64,000 nt of DNA from contig OZ038458.1 of NCBI GenBank assembly GCA_964036195.1, positions 19,481,832-19,545,831 on the forward strand, in the 5' to 3' direction. The notes under the pieces are model-generated. The model had not been told where the DNA came from and made no database searches. It saw only the letters and a program-made list of their open reading frames with translations. This document shows, piece after piece, positions 58,540 to 64,000 of the stretch (its first letter is position 1; every line of letters begins with the position of its first letter). The DNA is from Sphaerolaimus hirsutus (taxonomy: Eukaryota > Nematoda > Chromadorea > Monhysterida > Sphaerolaimidae). Made by a program: the position numbers and the translations under genes.

Positions 58540-59258
58540 AGGGATAGCCAGCGCTTTTTTTCAAGCTCTTTGTTTTAAATGCCACTTTTTAAAAAAACAA
58601 GGGTGCCAGCGCTTTTTAAAAAAAGAGTACAAGCAAATTTTTTAAGACTTATGCACAAGGCATTTTGCAATTTTTTGCATTGAAGCGCGAAATATCACAT
58701 GCACATAACCATTGGTGGTTGTTTTCATTAGTTTCATTGGTTTCATTGCTTCTATTCCTGCATGGAATCATAAGATAATAAGCTGTAATATGTTAGTGTA
58801 GTATGTAATATCCAGTCAATGTGCTCCCACATACTTCTACAGTAGGAAACATCAGTGTTAATGTATTTAAGCACTATTCCATTGCTTAACTTCACTTGAA
58901 CTCATGAACATTTGATAAATGGCGATTTACAAAACGAGTTGACATAGAAAGTGGATTTTTTTTGGCAGAAATCACCACTTATAATGCTATCCCATGGCTC
59001 TACAGACATTCAATGGCGATATATACCATCACAATTACTGCCACTTGTCAGATATACCCATATATATTGATTCAGAACCATATTTGGGAGCTTTTTACAA
59101 AAGCTCTTGACATTTTTTTGTAAAAAAGCAAAAAAGAGTGTATTTAAAAAAAGAGCGCTGGCGCCATTGCCTTCCTGCACCATTGGCACTTGGCGCCATT
59201 TTTTGGAAGAGCACCAAGGTGTTTGGCACCAAAAGCCTGTCACTTTTTCCATCACTAG
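58540..59258. mobile_element. TAGGGATAGCC element fused to a GGCGC/CCATCACTA end
   Basis: The left end TAGGGATAGCCAGCGC and the core (ACATACTTCTACAGTAGGAA) match 1382-2034. The right end (GGCGCCATT...TTTTTCCATCACTA) belongs to the GGCGC family. It may be a chimera or a nested pair. Confidence 0.6.
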
Positions 59259-59389
59259 TAAAATGTCAAATAGCCACCCTTAAAAAGCATGATTCCATTT
59301 CCATTTCTTCTCCATGTGAGAGGAGCCTAGTCAAAAGTGTATCCAAACCTTTCATTCAACTTAATTAAAAATGTTACCTTAATTTAAAA

Positions 59390-59765
59390 CTTTCACTCGT
59401 TGTCGTCACAAAAAACACGTTCGCAGCTCTATGAGGACAAGAAAAAACAAAAATCAACCTCCCTTGATGACATTGTATCTTGTGTGACGACAAGCACTCA
59501 TTGTCGCATTGTCGCCAATCAAAAGCTTGTGCCGACAACAAGATTTTTTCGATCAAAAAAAGCGAACCGACAACGTGAAATTTTTAAAATGCTTATAACT
59601 CTGGAACAAAAAGGCCGATTTATCTGAAATTTGGCATGTGAGTGCACCTAACTAGTGAGTATACTGACCTGTTTTTTCTCGCAGATATGGAACTTTATTC
59701 TGGATTGATGGAACTTTTTCACTTTTTGATTTGTCGGCACATTTTGCAGTGTAAACGCTGCTTAA
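59390..59765. mobile_element. GCAGTGTAAACGCTGC-ended element
   Basis: Contains TTGTCGTCACAAAAAACAC and GTTGTCGG-type units and ends GCAGTGTAAACGCTGC, the complement of the 55530 end. 59770-60280 holds no recognisable gene. Confidence 0.5.
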
Positions 59766-60285
59766 ACTAAACCACCCTGTAAAACGCCCGGTGATAGTTC
59801 GCATTATTCTGTTTAGCTAATTCCGGACGCCAAACACTTTTTTGTTACCCTTTGCGACCATATAAACTTGTGTATTTAGTATATCTTATTTTCATACACG
59901 CCTATTCAGAGGCACAATGAAAACAATAGCAAAAACAAGCTGCCCCGGACCCAAACCCTTCTTTATATTGCATTTATACGCCCGTTTATTGAGTTAGCGC
60001 GGCCATTGCAAATTGAATTTTTTGCAACTTGAAGTGGTCGCTCAGTGGTAGATGCCGCCCGGGCGCACTAAATAGATTTTTTTCCATTGCCCCCCCCCTA
60101 AACCGGCTTGTTACTGTAGGGGCCGGAAAATTTACGAGTCATTTAGTTGACGGATTGAATTGACAATCGAAAGTGCCACGGCAAACTTGCGTCCATCATC
60201 ACGGTTTAGATAACTATCGATCATGTTCGGTGCGCTTTGCAACGGGCCCTTTCTGCATGCCGTCTGAATCAGTGGCTCCAAAGTA

Positions 60286-60413
60286 ACGTATTTATTCTAA
60301 TAGAACGGCATACCTCCAATAGAACGGCACCTCCAATAGAACGGCAGGTAAAAAAGTGCACGAACAAAATAGAACGGCGCTCTTCTATTAGAAGAAATAC
60401 GGTAAATGGTGGG
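60286..60413. mobile_element. Element with AATAGAACGG units and AAATACGGTA end
   Basis: CTAATAGAACGGCATACCTC...CGGCGCTCTTCTATTAGAAG then AAATACGGTA. Short copy related to 39486-39734. Confidence 0.7.
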
Positions 60414-60457
60414 CACCTTACACCGATATAGCGAAGGGTGCCAGCTTGCATCAGGGA

Positions 60458-60690
60458 CCAGTTCCGCAAATTGAGAAGTGCTAAGTAAAATGGTAAATGC
60501 GAAGTGAAATGGCAACTTACTAAGTGAATTGAGAAGTAAGGTGGCAAAAGCGAAGAGAAATTACTTTTTTTTTTACTTCACTTTTGCCAATTTATACTTG
60601 CCATTTCACTTCACTTTTGCCATTTCACCGCGCTTTTGCCATTTACCGCGCTTTTGCCATTTTACTTCTCAATTTGCTGAACTGGCACCT
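60458..60690. mobile_element. MITE with CCAGTTCCGCAAATTGAG ends
   Basis: The ends are CCAGTTCCGCAAATTGAG and CTCAATTTGCTGAACTGG. Same family as 18449-18624. It directly abuts an introner-like element. Confidence 0.72.
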
Positions 60691-60691
60691 G

Positions 60692-60848
60692 GTGCCTATC
60701 CCAGGCCCTGTAAAATGTCAAATGTCATGTAACTGTCCAGGCAAATGGCAAATCCTTTGTCATTTTCCAAAGCATTTTACGTGACTTTTGACACTTTGCA
60801 TGGCATTTGACATTCCACTGCGCACTTTACATGGTCCGGGTGTGGCCC
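60692..60848. mobile_element. Introner-like element (copy 15)
   Basis: It runs GTGCCTATCCCAGGCCCTG...ATGGTCCGGGTGTGGCC with CTG before (60689-60691) and CTA after (60849-60851). It precedes a possible coding exon. Confidence 0.7.
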
Positions 60849-61066
60849 CTAATCCAACGGGACAAACTTTCCGCCGAGCGGCGCCCAGCTGGTTTGCGGT
60901 TGCGTCACCCACGCAAGTAACTTTATACGGGCCGGTCCCGACTGCGAGAGCTACCTACCACATACTCACGTGCTCGGGGCCGCCCGCTGCAGCTGCGCCT
61001 GGCGGCGCATGTGCTCCGGGCTGGCACCCCCCACCCCCTCCCATTCCACCCATCTACAGAGCCTGA
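60849..61066 (+). CDS. Possible C-terminal exon, proline-rich (uncertain)
   Basis: An open frame after the introner-like element reads PTGQTFRRAAPSWFAVASPT, then YHILTCSGPPAAAAPGG and HPPPPPIPPIYRA before a stop. The GC-rich composition resembles exons elsewhere in the window, and AATAAA follows near 61156. No acceptor site, upstream exon or family match can be shown, so it may be spurious. Confidence 0.25.
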
Positions 61067-61594
61067 AACATGAGCTGTGGGTTAGCTGGGTTGTATTCGT
61101 GTGTAACCCCCCCCCCAATTGTGGTGTGGAGTGGTTTGCAGGGGGGTATGTTGAAATAAATATCTTGTGTGTTCTGAATGTTCTGTGCGCTCACTTATCG
61201 ACTATCTTTTTACGCGTCAATGTGGATTGGATTTTTAGGAGTTTTTGGAAATATTAATTGTTCAGTGCTTTAACAATTAATTCCTATTGAATGTTTTATC
61301 AACTTACAACACCTTTCAGTTGTACAATATGTACTCATTAATATACCATGACACATTTATACATTTTTAAAACTTGTTTCTGGCAACAAACTATCGCCCA
61401 CCAACAAGTAAATAGTATATAAATACTTTACCTATACGCTATATACTTTCCTTTCTTAAAATGGCTGTGTACACAGTGCCTTCCCACATGCATTGCTTAT
61501 GGAGCAGTCCACAAACATTTTTTTGCCAGAGTTTACCAAGGAGCATATTCTTTTCTCAGGGTTTTTGTACTCCTGATTGACTGACGACTGTCTC

Positions 61595-61882
61595 TGGTAT
61601 ATTGTAAAAGCGAGTATTTTTTACATAGAATATGTAAAAGTGGGTACTTTTTCATGTCAAATGTTTTACACTGTAAGAAATAACAGATCATTTTTAATGA
61701 TTATATGGTAATTTCTATAGGAAAATGATATGATTTCTTCAAGGTTCTTTATTTTAGCAACAAAAAATACACACACAGGTGATTACAGGTACTTTTTTGA
61801 AGAGTATTTGTAGATGTAAATATTTTCCCAATACTCAAGTATATGTATTTTTGAGTAAAAATAAACACATTTTAACAACTGT
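61595..61882. repeat. AAAAGTGGGTACTTTTT/TTTTAACAACTG repeat
   Basis: Units of GTAAAAGCGAGTATTTT lead to AAATAAACACATTTTAACAACTG, like the ends of 40270-41005. Confidence 0.5.
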
Positions 61883-61889
61883 CAAGAAG

Positions 61890-64000
61890 AACAAGAAAAT
61901 ACCTGAGAAGAAAATCTAGACAAAAAGCTAGGCAGAGTTGGCAAAAAAAATTTAATAGCTCTGTTGAGATATTTACATATAATTTTTGATTAAGCAAAGC
62001 TGCATGGTCCCTAAAAAGTTTTTTAAAAATTAATTTAATGTAAAACATGCTAAATGTAAAAAATTTGATTCCACCAACTAAGTTATCAGGCATCCAATCT
62101 TGTTGATCCCATTACATTTGATAGACATGGCCAAGTAGAAATGAATCTAACCTGGCTTTCTTGGGATTCATTTCACAAGCCTAACAAATTTTGACTTAAA
62201 AAAACAAACATTTTTATTCACATGTGATATTCCTGCAAACAAAGTATTTACACCTGAACTTAAAACTGCATTATTTATCAATGGCTTGCCTTATGTACTT
62301 TCACATTGTGGCATTTCTGAACATCAGCACAACAGATTTGTTATGTGAGCATTCTGCTGTCTGAATGTCCTTGTCCCCCCAGAAGTGTGCCGCAGCCATA
62401 CATTTGCTTTTATGCTGTGAGTGAGTGCATAAAAAGAATTCCACCAGTCACTACAGATGATTTTATTTGAGTTGTGCTCCATGCCTAGGCCCTCACAACA
62501 ATATGAATTTTTCATTGTTGAAAATTCCAGAGACTACCTAGCCTCAGTTGCAGCTGTGGGGGTGAAGTGATCAATGTGTAAATATGTGCGCAAAATACTC
62601 CAAAGTTTTGTTGTAGCAAATAGTAATACTTTAATAATATAATAATTATTTATTGTGGTACTTTTCATCATTACGTGTTACTAGTTATTTATGGGTATCT
62701 GAGGTGATGTTATTTTCCTCGTATTTTACACGTAATTTATTTAGGTTAATACGATAACGAAATACTATTTTATTGGTAAGTTGTATTGTTTAGCCCTGGC
62801 CACTTCTCACCACAATCATGTGTATCCTAGTCCGCGGCGCCCTTTCATCTTTTATTTTATTTTTTTACTGTCATTTTCTCCTCTTTTCCCCAATTTTCAC
62901 TCAGCTGTGGTATGTACCCAGAATAAAATATTCACTGCGGCGAATGAATATTTTACGTGAATACATAAATGCATACTCGAAATTTGCGTGCGGAATTTCA
63001 GCCGTTTTGATGTGTGCCGCTTTGTTGCTCAAATAACAGCGGCTGCGAATACAAAATACGATAAATAAATGTCTCGGCAGCTTGATAACGTGTAATCATC
63101 GAATATTCTGATGAGAGGAAATGAATCACTCTCGCTGCATTGGCGCTGAAATGACAGCCCTTTTGCTCCATCTAAATTGGCCGCATTAAGCTCAGTTGGC
63201 TGCAATTTAGTGGCACCCGTTTGGCCCAAATTTGTCATCATGTCAAATGTCTCTCATTGGGCGAGGTATATTGTGACAGATTATTGCGAATGGGGCCTGT
63301 AGTTTGGGTGCTCTATGCTGAACTTACCGACCTTTATAGTGACCTTAGTAGGGCGAAAGTGAAGGTGCCAATGGCGCTAGGCTGTCGCTGCTTGGCGCTC
63401 TCGCTGCAGTCAAAGCTCTTTTGAGCGGCGCCATTTCACCATGGCGCCAGCACCATGGCGCCTTCCCGCTGCCAGCTGCGTTTCCGGCGCGCTCACTCAT
63501 TGTGTCGGCTATTTACGACCGACCGCCGGCCCTCAATCGTCATTTGTAATTATACAAGTGTACTATAGTTGGAATTGTGCCAATCTGTCTGCCTAATCAT
63601 AGGCTGCTTCATGACAAATTTATTATACACGCAGGTGAGCTGTGTGCGAGTTAATAAAATGTCGTGGTTGTTGTACTTATTGGCTAATTTTATTGAGGTG
63701 ATTGTCCTCGTGTATTTATTTATATCCTCATAAATATTTCGTTGGCAGTCCTCAATAGTCAATATCCAGAGCCTTCCATTTGTTAGATGCTAATAAAAGC
63801 ATTCAATTTACTTAGGTGTGTATTTTAATTAGCACAGCTTTGGTTTAGACAGTCTTCTCAAATGCACCTCCTTTGGTTGTCTCACTACTAAAAATACAGC
63901 GATAGACAGAACGTACTTTTCCCCCAGCTCAGAAAAATTTGGCACCAAGCCAGACGAATTTGTATATTATTGCCTAATCACCGTTGTTTGTTTTTGGGAC
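61890..64000. other. Stretch without a recognisable gene
   Basis: No conserved frame or splice pattern is visible. The only repeat I recognise is a GGCGC-family segment at about 63370-63470 (GGCGCCATTTCACCATGGCG). Confidence 0.5.

Noticed and set aside
62818-63036. Open frame beginning MCILVRGALSSF
   Set aside because: Hydrophobic low-complexity translation of a T-rich tract, with no splice or family support.

Overview
The window is nuclear DNA from an animal, probably a non-model invertebrate. Its genes have short exons and GT-AG introns, and two of them are recognisable eukaryotic housekeeping genes (CDC40/PRP17 and SAS-6). Most of the sequence is non-coding and packed with short terminal-inverted-repeat (TIR) transposons, many with a readable target-site duplication (TSD). 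I cannot name the species or phylum.

Layout. 1-2.7 kb (+): 3' end of CDC40/PRP17, a WD40 splicing factor. 3.2-4.3 kb: a hAT-like element with an exact 8-bp TSD, ending 32 bp before the next start codon. 4.3-15.4 kb (+): a complete 11-exon SAS-6 (centriole cartwheel) gene of 559 codons, with introns swollen by nested elements. 18.6-36.9 kb (-): a tandem cluster of four related small secreted, probably GPI-anchored Ly6/three-finger genes (called Ly6-1 to Ly6-4 here); Ly6-1 and Ly6-2 lie in a visible segmental duplication. 38.2-42.0 kb (+): an unidentified multi-pass membrane protein gene with a basic, proline-rich tail. 43.2-43.9 kb (+): a possible small three-exon gene. 44-64 kb: almost only repeats and unassigned sequence, with a weak C-terminal exon candidate near 61 kb.

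Main discovery candidate. A palindromic element family (about 15 copies, roughly 90-680 bp) has tips GTGCCAGTCCC...GGGACTGGCAC and 3-bp CAG/CTG target duplications. Because the element begins with GT and the duplicated target can be CAG, insertion can create CAG|GT...CAG, a ready-made intron. In Ly6-4 one copy splits the last exon, and removing it as a GT-AG intron restores exact, gap-free alignment with three paralogues that have no intron there. A second copy does the same in the membrane-protein gene. Copies in Ly6-1 and Ly6-3 also sit inside coding sequence and can be removed with the frame intact, but their boundaries are non-canonical. A 1.67-kb fold-back element with a 9-bp TSD interrupts the first coding exon of Ly6-4. 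After exact removal of all insertions, Ly6-1 and Ly6-4 both come out at 465 nt. This looks like intron gain by an introner-like DNA transposon, caught within one gene family, possibly with unusual splicing.

The other repeats fall into TIR families whose interiors are built from simple tandem arrays (CCCGAT, GGTAC, TTTCCG, GGCGC, G-tracts). These explain most of the long proline-, arginine- or alanine-rich open frames, which are not genes.
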